Positions 1 to 8,153 of a stretch of DNA of 64,000 bases are shown here, one piece after another (positions within the stretch are counted from its first letter, which is position 1; every line of letters starts with the position of its first letter). The notes below the pieces were generated by a model. It was not told the DNA's origin. It made no database searches and worked only from the letters and a program-made list of their open reading frames with translations. Where the stretch lies: the NCBI RefSeq assembly GCF_963675585.1, contig NZ_OY776414.1:1963001-2027000 (forward strand), read 5' to 3'. The translations under genes and the position numbers were made by a program. This DNA is from an uncultured Draconibacterium sp. Lineage in GTDB: Bacteria > Bacteroidota > Bacteroidia > Bacteroidales > Prolixibacteraceae.

Positions 1-2
1 TC

Positions 3-245
3 TCAACCGATGATACTAAAGGTTTGATAAAATCGTACCTGGGTGAAGGAGAAATGACTGACGATCCTTACGGAATGGATGGAGGTATTGCAGTTTGCGA
101 AATTCCAAATCTGCAAAACCTGATGAAATACATGTGCAAAAACGGATTTGAACACCACGTTGCAATGGTTCGTGGTAACGTTTCTGAAATTCTGGAAGAA
201 GCGATCGGAAACTACCTTGGCTGGGATTTGTACAAGCACGAATAA
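3..245 (+). CDS. Sugar isomerase, L-fucose/L-arabinose isomerase-like (COG2407-type), C-terminal fragment
   Basis: Only the last 80 residues lie in the window; the frame is open to the left edge, so the gene begins upstream. The tail contains GEGEMTDDPYGMDGG and NGFEHHVAMVRGNVSE followed by a YLGWDLY end. I recognise these as the C-terminal signature of the L-fucose-isomerase-like aldose/ketose isomerases common in Bacteroidota. Such enzymes interconvert an aldose and a ketose in the cytoplasm. The next genes are a split transketolase and a sugar ABC importer, so the substrate is likely a pentose or deoxysugar delivered by that importer. L-fucose, L-arabinose and D-apiose are all possible and the fragment cannot decide between them. 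The family call is fairly safe; the substrate is inference. Confidence 0.7.
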   Translation, partial: STDDTKGLIKSYLGEGEMTDDPYGMDGGIAVCEIPNLQNLMKYMCKNGFEHHVAMVRGNVSEILEEAIGNYLGWDLYKHE

Positions 246-325
246 GAAAGGAAAAAGGCTAAAGGCAAAAGTAAAAAGTAAAAAGGTAAAAGTGAGAATC
301 TTTGATCTTTGATCTTGAATCTTGT
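246..325. repeat. Intergenic seven-base tandem repeat tract
   Basis: The DNA between the isomerase and the transketolase is built from degenerate seven-base units. The first part is A-rich (AAAAGGC, TAAAGGC, AAAAGTA, AAAAGTA, AAAAGGT). From 298 it changes to ATCTTTG, ATCTTTG, ATCTTGA and ATCTTGT. I see no gene in it. It could be a length-variable spacer; a role in expression is not shown. Confidence 0.6.
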
Positions 326-366
326 ACAATTTACTGCCTTTAATCCAAACCTTAAATCAAATAGAA

Positions 367-1206
367 ATGAAGAAATATACGGATCTGGAGCTCCAGATAA
401 AATCTGTTAATTACAGAAAAGCACTTTTAAAATACATCAAAATAGCCAATGCCGGACACACAGGAGGAAGCCTTTCGTGTACCGACATTTTGAATGTTTT
501 ATACAACGATGTAATGAATGTTTCGCCCGAAAATTTTCACGACAACAACCGCGACCGGTACATTCAAAGCAAGGGGCATTCGGTAGAAGCATTTTACGTG
601 GTGTTGGCTGACAAAGGATTTTTCCCTGAAAGCGATCTGAAAACCATGTGTAAATATCAGTCGAAATACATTGGACACCCTACCCGGAAAGTGAACGGTA
701 TTGAATTTAACACCGGCGGCCTTGGCCACGGTTTGCCGATTAGTGCAGGTATTGCCAAAGCCGGAAAAATGGACAATGCGCAGTACAAAGTATATACACT
801 ACTTGGCGACGGCGAACTGGCAGAAGGATCGAACTGGGAAGGTGCCATGATGGCGGCTCATTACAAACTGGACAATCTTGTTGCTATTCTGGACCATAAT
901 GCTTTGCAAATTACAGGCACCAACCGCGAAGTATGTAGCCCCTATCCCATTGATGAAAAATTTAAAGCATTTGGCTGGGAAGTTCTGGAGGTGGATGGAA
1001 ACAACATTTCTCAATTAAGAGAAGTATTTGCAAAAGTTCCTTCGGTAAAAGGTAAACCAACCTTAATTATTGCCAACACAGTAAAAGGGAAAGGTGTGAG
1101 TTTTATGGAAGATGTAAAAAAATGGCACCACGGAGTTCCTTCCAACGAACAATACGAACAAGCCATTAACGAACTAGATGCAGAACTGGAAAAATTAGAA
1201 GCATGA
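367..1206 (+). CDS. Transketolase, N-terminal (thiamine diphosphate-binding) subunit
   Basis: This 279-residue cytoplasmic protein is the first half of a split transketolase. The TPP motif is visible as GDGELAEG at residues 147-154, with LDHNALQ (Asn178) about 30 residues later; GHTGG near residue 30 and GLGHGL near 120 are typical of the family. The ATG at 367 is chosen over an in-frame TTG at 322, which falls inside the upstream repeat tract. The stop overlaps the start of the C-terminal subunit as ATGA, so the two are translationally coupled. Canonical transketolase shuffles two-carbon units in the pentose phosphate pathway. Split pairs next to a sugar importer and isomerase also include the apulose-4-phosphate transketolases AptA/AptB of D-apiose catabolism. 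Given a GH140 gene nearby, that is a plausible alternative, but not proven. Confidence 0.93.
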   Translation: MKKYTDLELQIKSVNYRKALLKYIKIANAGHTGGSLSCTDILNVLYNDVMNVSPENFHDNNRDRYIQSKGHSVEAFYVVLADKGFFPESDLKTMCKYQSKYIGHPTRKVNGIEFNTGGLGHGLPISAGIAKAGKMDNAQYKVYTLLGDGELAEGSNWEGAMMAAHYKLDNLVAILDHNALQITGTNREVCSPYPIDEKFKAFGWEVLEVDGNNISQLREVFAKVPSVKGKPTLIIANTVKGKGVSFMEDVKKWHHGVPSNEQYEQAINELDAELEKLEA

Positions 1207-2150
1207 CAGCAACAAAATTAGATATGGGCAGAGCCAACCTGGAAGAATTTTCTGCCACTTTGATTGAATTAGGAAAGAACGATAAAAACATTATTGCTGT
1301 AACAAGCGATTCAAGAGGTTCCGGAAAATTGGTACCTTTTGGTGAGCAGTTGCCGGAACAGATTGTAGAAGTTGGTATTGCCGAACAAAATCTGGTTGGC
1401 GTAGCTGCCGGTCTTGCATCGGCACAAAAAAAGGTATTTGCAGTTTCGCCGGCCTGTTTTCTTACCGCCCGTTCGTTGGAACAGGCTAAAAACGATGTGG
1501 CCTACTCAAACATGCCGGTTACTTTAATCGGAATCAGTGCCGGAGTAAGTTACGGAGCGCTGGGTTCTACGCACCATTCCTTGCACGATGTAGCCGTATT
1601 TCGGGCCATTAATAACATCGATATTATTGTTCCGGCCGATAATTTCGAAACCCGCGAAGCAATTATAGCAGCCTCAAAATCTGAAAAACCCATTTTTATA
1701 AAATTTGGAAAAAAGGCGATGCCTGTACTTCCTCGTTTGGAACAGTCATTTGAAATAGGGAAAGCATCAACCATTTGCGAAGGTAACGATGTTGCATTTA
1801 TTGCCTGTGGCGAAACAGTTGCGCCGGCTTACGAAGCAGTTGAAATGCTAAAAGACAAAGGAATCAGTGCCGAAGTAATAAGCATGCACACCATAAAACC
1901 ACTTGATAAAGAAGCAGTAATAAAATCAGCATTAAAATGCAAAGCCATTATTACGGTTGAAGAACACAGTGTTTATGGGGGCCTTGGAGAGGCTTGCGCA
2001 TCATTGCTTATGGAGGAAAGAATTTACAAACCATTTAAAATTGTTGGTTTGCCTGATGAAGCAACTGTTGCCGGTTCGCAAAACGAAATATTCGAACATT
2101 ATGGTATTTCTGGCAAAGGACTTTCAGAAACAGCACTTCAACTTTTGTGA
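1203..2150 (+). CDS. Transketolase, C-terminal (pyrimidine-binding) subunit
   Basis: This 315-residue protein completes the split transketolase. VGIAEQNLVGVAAGLA (residues 58-73) holds the conserved Glu61 that activates thiamine diphosphate. The last third (from about residue 190) is the transketolase C-terminal domain with ISMHTIKPLDKEA and VEEHSVYGGLG. The start overlaps the N-terminal subunit by four bases. It forms a heteromeric enzyme with the gene before it. A strong inverted repeat follows 38 bases after the stop. As for its partner, general pentose-phosphate transketolase and apulose-4-phosphate transketolase are both possible. Confidence 0.93.
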   Translation: MTATKLDMGRANLEEFSATLIELGKNDKNIIAVTSDSRGSGKLVPFGEQLPEQIVEVGIAEQNLVGVAAGLASAQKKVFAVSPACFLTARSLEQAKNDVAYSNMPVTLIGISAGVSYGALGSTHHSLHDVAVFRAINNIDIIVPADNFETREAIIAASKSEKPIFIKFGKKAMPVLPRLEQSFEIGKASTICEGNDVAFIACGETVAPAYEAVEMLKDKGISAEVISMHTIKPLDKEAVIKSALKCKAIITVEEHSVYGGLGEACASLLMEERIYKPFKIVGLPDEATVAGSQNEIFEHYGISGKGLSETALQLL

Positions 2151-2187
2151 TTTTAGTATGACTTAAAATAAAGTAATCTTTTACCTA

Positions 2188-2220
2188 TAAATAAACACTT
2201 TTAAACCAAGTGTTTATTTA
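2188..2220. promoter_or_regulatory. Perfect 13-bp inverted repeat before the ABC importer operon
   Basis: Arm TAAATAAACACTT (2188-2200) and its exact complement AAGTGTTTATTTA (2208-2220) flank a seven-base loop TTAAACC. The element lies 38 bases after the transketolase stop and ends 25 bases before the importer's start codon. It could be a terminator for the transketolase pair, a 5' stabilising hairpin for the importer mRNA, or a two-fold operator; its AT-rich symmetric arms suit the last. It has no clean U-run. Confidence 0.55.
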
Positions 2221-2245
2221 TTGTGTACTAACAAGAACACCTGCA

Positions 2246-3190
2246 ATGAAACGGACAAACTTTCTAAAACTTATGACTATCCTGATTCTTCTTTCAGGAA
2301 TATTTGGCTGTTCTACAAAGAGTGAAAAACAACCCAACAACAAAATTGCTGTTGTAATATCCACCTTAAACAATCCATGGTTTGTTGTGTTGGCCGAATC
2401 GGCTGCCCAAAAAGCGAAGGATCTGGGATACGAAGCTCAAATTTTTGATTCGCAAAACGATCCGGCAAAAGAGGCCGAACATTTCGACAACATTGTTGCT
2501 ATGGGTTACAGCGCCATTCTTTTTAATCCGACTGATGCCGATGGTTCTGTATTAAACGTGAAACGAGCCAAAACAGCCGGTATTCCAACCTTTTGTATGG
2601 ACCGCGAAATAAACGCACAGGATGCAGCTACAACGCAATTGCTTTCCGACAACTTTACAGGATGTGTAAAACTGGGCCAATATTTTGTCAAACAAATGAA
2701 CAAAAAAGGCAATTACGTGGAAATTTTAGGTCTGGTTGGCGACAACAATACATGGAACCGTTCGGGCGGTTTTCACAGTGTTGTTGATGAATTTCCGGAA
2801 TTAAAAATGGTAGCTCAGCAAAGTGCCGATTTCGACCGGAATAAAGCCATGGATGTAATGGAAACCATTATGCAGGCCCAACCTGAGATTGATGCAGTTT
2901 TTTGCGGGAACGATGCCATGGCAATGGGTGCTTACCAGGCGGTGCTGGCAGCCGGGAAAGCAAACAAAATAAAAGTGTTTGGTTTTGATGGTGCCGACGA
3001 TGCAATTCAGGGAATTGCCGATGGAAAAATTGCCGCAACCGTTATGCAATTTCCGGTTCTTATGGCACAAACCTCAGCCGTTTTAGCCGATGAGTATATA
3101 AAAGGGAAACGCGATTTTGACACAAAAACACCTGTTGAGGTGATTTTGGTTACACCCGAAAATGTAAATAAATACCTTCCTAAAAAGTAA
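2246..3190 (+). CDS. Sugar ABC transporter substrate-binding lipoprotein, RbsB-like
   Basis: This 314-residue protein belongs to the ribose/galactose-type periplasmic binding proteins (Peripla_BP_4). The N-terminus is a lipoprotein signal ending in SGIFGC, so it is membrane-tethered. The mature part shows [19 protein letters not shown], a first-strand sugar-binding motif; [25 protein letters not shown] near residue 217; and [11 protein letters not shown]. The ATG at 2246 gives the lipoprotein signal; the in-frame GTG at 2210 lies inside the inverted repeat and is rejected. It heads a tight operon with DUF2291, ATPase and permease genes. The ligand is unknown; ribose-like pentoses, including apiose, fit the family and neighbours. 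Confidence 0.93.
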   Translation: MKRTNFLKLMTILILLSGIFGCSTKSEKQPNNKIAVVISTLNNPWFVVLAESAAQKAKDLGYEAQIFDSQNDPAKEAEHFDNIVAMGYSAILFNPTDADGSVLNVKRAKTAGIPTFCMDREINAQDAATTQLLSDNFTGCVKLGQYFVKQMNKKGNYVEILGLVGDNNTWNRSGGFHSVVDEFPELKMVAQQSADFDRNKAMDVMETIMQAQPEIDAVFCGNDAMAMGAYQAVLAAGKANKIKVFGFDGADDAIQGIADGKIAATVMQFPVLMAQTSAVLADEYIKGKRDFDTKTPVEVILVTPENVNKYLPKK

Positions 3191-3195
3191 GCGGC

Positions 3196-3822
3196 ATGAA
3201 TAAAACGATAAAATACATTGTTGGAATAGTGGTGCTTATTTTGGTGCTTTATTTTTCTTTCGATATTCAAAAACTGAATGTCCACAAAGCAGCCAATACC
3301 AACATTCAATTTAATGCAAAAGAATTTGCTCAGAATTTTTGGGAGACACAACTTACGGTTTGTATCAGCAATGCGCCCGAAATTAGTGAAGTAACCAAAC
3401 AACTGGAACTAAATCCGGAGATAGTGTTTCAAAACTACGCACACAAACTGGGAATATCTAAAACGCACTATCTTTTTGTAAAAGGATCAGGCACCATTGA
3501 ATCGGTTGAGGATGAGTTTTTGCTGGTACGAACAGGCGAAACTACCTACATTCAGGTGGCAACCGATTTTATTTTCGGAAACGCGGTGCGCGATGGATCA
3601 GGGGAAGTTGACATTAACCAATTTGTAAACATGACCGATTTTAACAATGTTTCGGTGGCATTAAATAAGCTGGCCAAAGAAAAGGTTGTTTCGCGTTTAC
3701 AAAAATCGGCAAAAGTTGGAATGACAATCGAATTTGCAGGAGCTGCCGAAATCAATGAAGAAAATATCGATGTAACCACAATCCGGATTATTCCGGTTAA
3801 TGCAAAACTAAGCGATGGATAA
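3196..3822 (+). CDS. DUF2291 family membrane-anchored protein of the sugar ABC operon
   Basis: This 208-residue protein has a single N-terminal membrane segment (about residues 7-24) and a periplasmic domain. The motifs YLFVKGSGTIESV, FIFGNAVRDGSGEVDINQF and NNVSVALNKLAKEKV match my recollection of DUF2291, a family that regularly accompanies RbsABC-type importers. It lies six bases after the binding protein and overlaps the ATPase gene by eight bases. Its exact role is not established; an accessory part of the importer is likely. Confidence 0.8.
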   Translation: MNKTIKYIVGIVVLILVLYFSFDIQKLNVHKAANTNIQFNAKEFAQNFWETQLTVCISNAPEISEVTKQLELNPEIVFQNYAHKLGISKTHYLFVKGSGTIESVEDEFLLVRTGETTYIQVATDFIFGNAVRDGSGEVDINQFVNMTDFNNVSVALNKLAKEKVVSRLQKSAKVGMTIEFAGAAEINEENIDVTTIRIIPVNAKLSDG

Positions 3823-5347
3823 GCAAAAACAAGCGAAGCCAATACTGGAGGTTAAAAATGTCTCGAAAGATTTTTCGGGCGTTTACGCATTAAAAAATGT
3901 GAACATGGAGATTTTTCCGGGACAGGTTACTGCTATTATTGGCGAAAACGGTGCAGGAAAATCGACCTTGATGAAGATTGTTTCAGGAGTATACACCGAT
4001 TACGACGGGAAAGTAGAACTAAACGGAGAAGAAATAACTTTCAAAAATCCGAAGGAAGCGGCTGAAAAGGGAATTGTAATAATCCACCAGGAACTCAACC
4101 TGATTCCGCATTTAACAATAACCGAAAACCTGTTTCTGGGGCAGGAAATTACCAACAAATTCGGACTGCTCGATTATTCAACAATGAATAAAAAAGCAAA
4201 AGAACTGCTACACCGCCTGCAATTGGATATTAATCCAGCCACTCCATTAAACCAACTTCGTGTGGGTCAGCAGCAACTGGTTGAAATTGCCAAAGCATTG
4301 CTACTCGACTCGAAAGTGCTGATTATGGATGAGCCAACATCTGCCATCAGCGACCACGAAGTAGAACTGCTTTTTTCAATCATAAACGATTTGCGAGCCA
4401 AAGGAGTAGCCATTGTTTACATTTCGCACAAGTTAAAAGAACTGTTCGAAATAGCCGACCGTTACGCCGTTTTACGCGACGGAGAAAGTGCAGGGGCGGG
4501 CATGTTAAAAGGCACTACACGCGATCAGCTTATTCAGATGATGGTGGGCAGGGATTTGCGGAATAGTTTTTCGAAACAGGATACCCAACAAGGAGATGAA
4601 GTCTTGCGCGTGGAAAATCTGATTTTTCGGAATCCGGAGAATAAAAAAGATTACCTGGTTCACGATGTAAGTTTTTCGCTAAACAAAGGCGAGATATTAG
4701 GTATTGCCGGCCTCATGGGAGCCGGAAGAACCGAGGTACTGGAAGCCATTTTCGGTATGTATCCGAAATACGTAACAGGCAAAATTACTGTGGCTGGGCA
4801 GGAAATGCAGATTAGAAATGTCAACGACGCCATTTCTGCCGGCATTGGTTTGGTCCCCGAAGACCGAAAACTTCAGGGGCTTATTCTGAATATGGACGTG
4901 GAAAAAAACAGCACGCTGGCCAGTCTCGACCAGGTCTCCAAATTTGGTTTTATCAGCAAAAAAAAGGAAGAGAAACTGAGCAAGCACTACGTTGATAAAA
5001 TGAATACCAAAGTTTCATCCTCAAAAATGAGCGTTCAGAAACTAAGCGGAGGAAACCAGCAAAAAGTGGTAATTGCAAAATGGTTGGCAACCAACCCAAA
5101 AATATTACTGCTCGATGAACCAACACGGGGAATTGATGTGGGAGCCAAATCGGAAATCTACAAACTTATAAACGAGCTTGCCGCACAAGGAATGGGAATT
5201 ATTGTTGTTTCGTCGGAACTCCCTGAAATATTAGCTATTTCGGATACAATAATTGTTCTGTCCGAATCGAAATTAACTGCAAAACTAAACCGAAATGAAG
5301 CCAGCGAGGAGGTAATTATGCAAGCTGCACTCGTTGAAAAAGAATAA
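3815..5347 (+). CDS. Sugar ABC transporter ATP-binding protein, RbsA/MglA-type, two nucleotide-binding domains
   Basis: At 510 residues this is the usual length for fused ATPases of monosaccharide importers (CUT2). Domain 1 has Walker A GENGAGKST at 43-51, signature LRVGQQQLVEIAKALL and Walker B VLIMDEPTSAI. Domain 2 has the degenerate P-loop GLMGAGRTE typical of RbsA/MglA, signature LSGGNQQKVVIAKW at 410-423, and LLLDEPTRGIDVGA. It powers import through the permease encoded next. The overlap with DUF2291 and the ten-base gap to the permease show one transcript. Confidence 0.96.
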   Translation: MDKQKQAKPILEVKNVSKDFSGVYALKNVNMEIFPGQVTAIIGENGAGKSTLMKIVSGVYTDYDGKVELNGEEITFKNPKEAAEKGIVIIHQELNLIPHLTITENLFLGQEITNKFGLLDYSTMNKKAKELLHRLQLDINPATPLNQLRVGQQQLVEIAKALLLDSKVLIMDEPTSAISDHEVELLFSIINDLRAKGVAIVYISHKLKELFEIADRYAVLRDGESAGAGMLKGTTRDQLIQMMVGRDLRNSFSKQDTQQGDEVLRVENLIFRNPENKKDYLVHDVSFSLNKGEILGIAGLMGAGRTEVLEAIFGMYPKYVTGKITVAGQEMQIRNVNDAISAGIGLVPEDRKLQGLILNMDVEKNSTLASLDQVSKFGFISKKKEEKLSKHYVDKMNTKVSSSKMSVQKLSGGNQQKVVIAKWLATNPKILLLDEPTRGIDVGAKSEIYKLINELAAQGMGIIVVSSELPEILAISDTIIVLSESKLTAKLNRNEASEEVIMQAALVEKE

Positions 5348-5357
5348 GATCTGAATT

Positions 5358-6332
5358 ATGAATACACAACAACTGAAACAATACATCATTAAATTTCAAT
5401 CCATAATTGCACTGCTGCTTATGTGCATCGTACTCAGTTTCCTTTCCGACAGTTTTCTTTCGGGAGAAAATGCGTGGAATGTTATGCGGCAAATATCGGT
5501 AAACGTAATTATCTCGGTGGGTATGACTTTGATTATACTGACCGGAGGAATTGATCTTTCTGTAGGTTCAATCCTCGCCCTTTCGGGAGCGGTTACTGCT
5601 ACCTTGTTAAAGTTTGGTGCCGAATTCGTGGATATGAATCTGTACATTGGATTTACCTTGTTGGGAGCTTTGGTCGGAGGAACACTGGCCGGAACAGTTC
5701 TGGGCTGGTTTAACGGCTTAACCATTACACGCTTTAAAGTCCCGCCTTTTGTGGCAACACTGGCCATGCTTACCATTGCACGCGGCTTAACCATGTTGCT
5801 AACAGGTGGTTTTCCAATTACCGGCCTGGGAAACAACATGGCTTTCATCGGAACCGGTTGGTTTTTGGGAATTCCAATGCCGGTTTGGATTTCGGCCATC
5901 ATTGTTTTGGGCGCAGTGGTAGTAACTAAAAAAACTACGCTTGGGCGCCATATTTATGCCATTGGCGGAAACGAAACTGCCGCTGCCTTGTCTGGGCTAA
6001 AAATCAAAAAAGTAAAAATGATGGTGTATGCCATTGCCGGAGCTTTAGCCGGAATTGGTGGTATTATTGTTACTTCCAGACTCGACTCGGCACAACCCAA
6101 CGCCGGTTTCGGATTCGAACTGGATTCAATTGCGGCAGTTGTAATTGGCGGCACTTCGCTTTCGGGCGGAAAAGGTACAATTATGGGAACCGTTCAGGGC
6201 GCACTTATTATCGGCATTCTAAACAACGGCCTCGTACTTTTAAACGTCTCTCCTTTCTGGCAACAGGTTATTAAAGGATTTGTAATTCTGTTGGCTGTGG
6301 TTATTGAAAAATTTAATTCGAACGAGGAATAA
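5358..6332 (+). CDS. Sugar ABC transporter permease, RbsC-like
   Basis: This 324-residue inner-membrane protein of the BPD_transp_2 family has eight or more hydrophobic segments. Recognisable stretches are GMTLIILTGGIDLSVGSIL near residue 55, FKVPPFVATLAMLTIARGL, GGNETAAALSGLKIKKVK and VVIGGTSLSGGKGTIMG. It forms the channel of the importer encoded by the three preceding genes. The first pectate lyase starts only 35 bases downstream, so importer and lyase may be co-transcribed. ABC sugar importers are uncommon in Bacteroidota polysaccharide loci, where SusC/SusD pairs dominate. Confidence 0.95.
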   Translation: MNTQQLKQYIIKFQSIIALLLMCIVLSFLSDSFLSGENAWNVMRQISVNVIISVGMTLIILTGGIDLSVGSILALSGAVTATLLKFGAEFVDMNLYIGFTLLGALVGGTLAGTVLGWFNGLTITRFKVPPFVATLAMLTIARGLTMLLTGGFPITGLGNNMAFIGTGWFLGIPMPVWISAIIVLGAVVVTKKTTLGRHIYAIGGNETAAALSGLKIKKVKMMVYAIAGALAGIGGIIVTSRLDSAQPNAGFGFELDSIAAVVIGGTSLSGGKGTIMGTVQGALIIGILNNGLVLLNVSPFWQQVIKGFVILLAVVIEKFNSNEE

Positions 6333-6367
6333 ACGACTTACTTATTGCGATACAAAACAACTAAGAA

Positions 6368-8140
6368 ATGAAAAAATTATTCTTAATATCCTTTGGAATC
6401 ATTTTTATTAGTATGCTACTAAGTGCTCAGCAATTGGCATTTCCGGGGGCTGAAGGATACGGAAAGTATGTATCCGGAGGAAGAGGTAATGGAGAAACGG
6501 GAAGAGTTGCAATTGTTACCAATCTTGAAGATGATGCAGAAAATCCTCCTATTGGTAGTTTTCGATGGGCTACCAAACAAGGAATAGATACGATAGTACA
6601 CCCAATATATGGAAACATAAAAATACAACGTCCGTTAACCATTGTTTTTCAGGTTGGTGGAGTTATATCTCTGAAAGATGATATACGTGTAAAACGCGAT
6701 AATCTAACGATTGCAGGTCAAACGGCTCCAGGCGACGGAATTTGTTTTAGGGGTGCAACTTTAAATTTTGGAGGATCGAATAACCTTATCGTACGATACA
6801 TTCGTTCCAGGCCGGGCGACGAACTTGGATTGGAAACATCAGCATTTCGTGTGGAAAACGGTAGTAATTTTATTATCGATCATTGTTCGTTTAGCTGGGC
6901 AATTGAAGAAACAACTCATTTTTCGAGCAGCCCGAATTTTACAGTGCAATGGTGTATTATCAGCGAATCTTTGTACAATTCATTTCACAAAAAAGGCGAA
7001 AGAGGTTATGGGTCGCAACATGGAGGTATGTATGCTTCCTACCATCACAATTTAATGGCGCATCACAATTCAAGAACACCTCGTATAAACGGTTCAAATG
7101 AAAACGATGTAGAAGCGCTTGTGGATTACCGAAACAATGTAAATTACAATTTTGGAAGAAGTGGTTCTTTCTATGGAGGCGAATGGATGAAAACCAATGG
7201 ACTGGGTTTTGCCCATACCAATGTCGTTAACAACTATTTTATTCCGGGCCCGGGTAATTACGGAACACTCTATTTTGTTAGTCCGGGAACAGGCGACAAT
7301 GGTTTTGCCGGTTGGTATATAAATGGAAATGTAATGGTAGGTGAAGCGGCTCTAAGTTCTGACAACTGGCTGGGCGTGAACTATACCTACAAAGACAGCA
7401 TCCGCTTTGACACAGAATTTGTACATAGCGATGGTGTGATTGAGGATTACGAAAATTATACGCAAAGTGCAGAAGACGCCTACCATTCCTTGGTGGATAA
7501 TGTTGGAGCTACTCTACCTAAAAGAGATGCACATGATACCCGTATAATTAAAGAAATGACAGGTGAAATTGATATCGTAAGATATGCGTTTACCGACACC
7601 AGTGGTCAGGTATCACCGATAAAAGGTATCGAAAGTGGTATTATTGACACTCAGAACAATATTGTTTCGCCCGAAGATCGCGAAGCAGGTATTAGTGCAT
7701 GGGATGTATATAAAACCATTCCGCAAAACGAAGCACCGCTGGATTTCGACAAAGATGGAATTCCCAATGCCTGGGAAACGGAGCATGGACTTAATGCAGA
7801 TGATAAAAGCGATGGCATATTGATTGCTGAAAACGGGTACAGTAACCTGGAGAATTACCTGAATTCAATGGATATTAACACATCTGCTTCTGAAATACCG
7901 GTAATGGAAAATTTTCAATTCTATCCAAATCCTTTTTCAAACACCTTATTCTTCGAAAACGTAATTCCGGTAAAAACAATTGAGATATATACTATTTACG
8001 GCAATTGTATCTACTCCGAATCCAACAATTTAGGCATAACAGAAATTGATGGTTCAATGCTTGTACCGGGATTATATCTGGTTAAAGCAACTGATTTCTT
8101 GAATCAAGTTCATATTGGTAAAGTTTTAAAACAACAATAA
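6368..8140 (+). CDS. Pectate lyase, PL1 family, with type IX secretion sorting domain
   Basis: This 590-residue secreted lyase has a signal peptide ending near SAQ, then QLAFPGAEGYGKYVSGGRG, the usual start of Bacteroidota PL1 enzymes. The parallel beta-helix includes NLTIAGQTAPGDGICFRG, IIDHCSFSWAIEE and YHHNLMAHHNSRTPRING; the last carries the catalytic-arginine region. Residues around 455-500 hold an acidic DFDKDGIPNAWE motif shared with three paralogues in the window. Only this copy has an extra C-terminal domain (about 515-590, with FQFYPNPFSN and a GLYLVK turn) that fits a type A T9SS sorting signal, so it should reach the cell surface or medium. It cleaves polygalacturonate by beta-elimination. 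A DUF1593 gene follows 13 bases later. Confidence 0.93.
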   Translation: MKKLFLISFGIIFISMLLSAQQLAFPGAEGYGKYVSGGRGNGETGRVAIVTNLEDDAENPPIGSFRWATKQGIDTIVHPIYGNIKIQRPLTIVFQVGGVISLKDDIRVKRDNLTIAGQTAPGDGICFRGATLNFGGSNNLIVRYIRSRPGDELGLETSAFRVENGSNFIIDHCSFSWAIEETTHFSSSPNFTVQWCIISESLYNSFHKKGERGYGSQHGGMYASYHHNLMAHHNSRTPRINGSNENDVEALVDYRNNVNYNFGRSGSFYGGEWMKTNGLGFAHTNVVNNYFIPGPGNYGTLYFVSPGTGDNGFAGWYINGNVMVGEAALSSDNWLGVNYTYKDSIRFDTEFVHSDGVIEDYENYTQSAEDAYHSLVDNVGATLPKRDAHDTRIIKEMTGEIDIVRYAFTDTSGQVSPIKGIESGIIDTQNNIVSPEDREAGISAWDVYKTIPQNEAPLDFDKDGIPNAWETEHGLNADDKSDGILIAENGYSNLENYLNSMDINTSASEIPVMENFQFYPNPFSNTLFFENVIPVKTIEIYTIYGNCIYSESNNLGITEIDGSMLVPGLYLVKATDFLNQVHIGKVLKQQ

Positions 8141-8153
8141 AAGAGGCAAAATT

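Noticed and set aside
367-2150. The two transketolase genes as a frameshifted single gene
   Set aside because: Both halves are complete, the ATGA overlap is a normal coupling arrangement, and split transketolases are common.
5396-5902. A 168-residue - strand frame opposite the permease gene
   Set aside because: It mirrors the well-supported RbsC-like coding sequence and is a composition effect of its hydrophobic codons.
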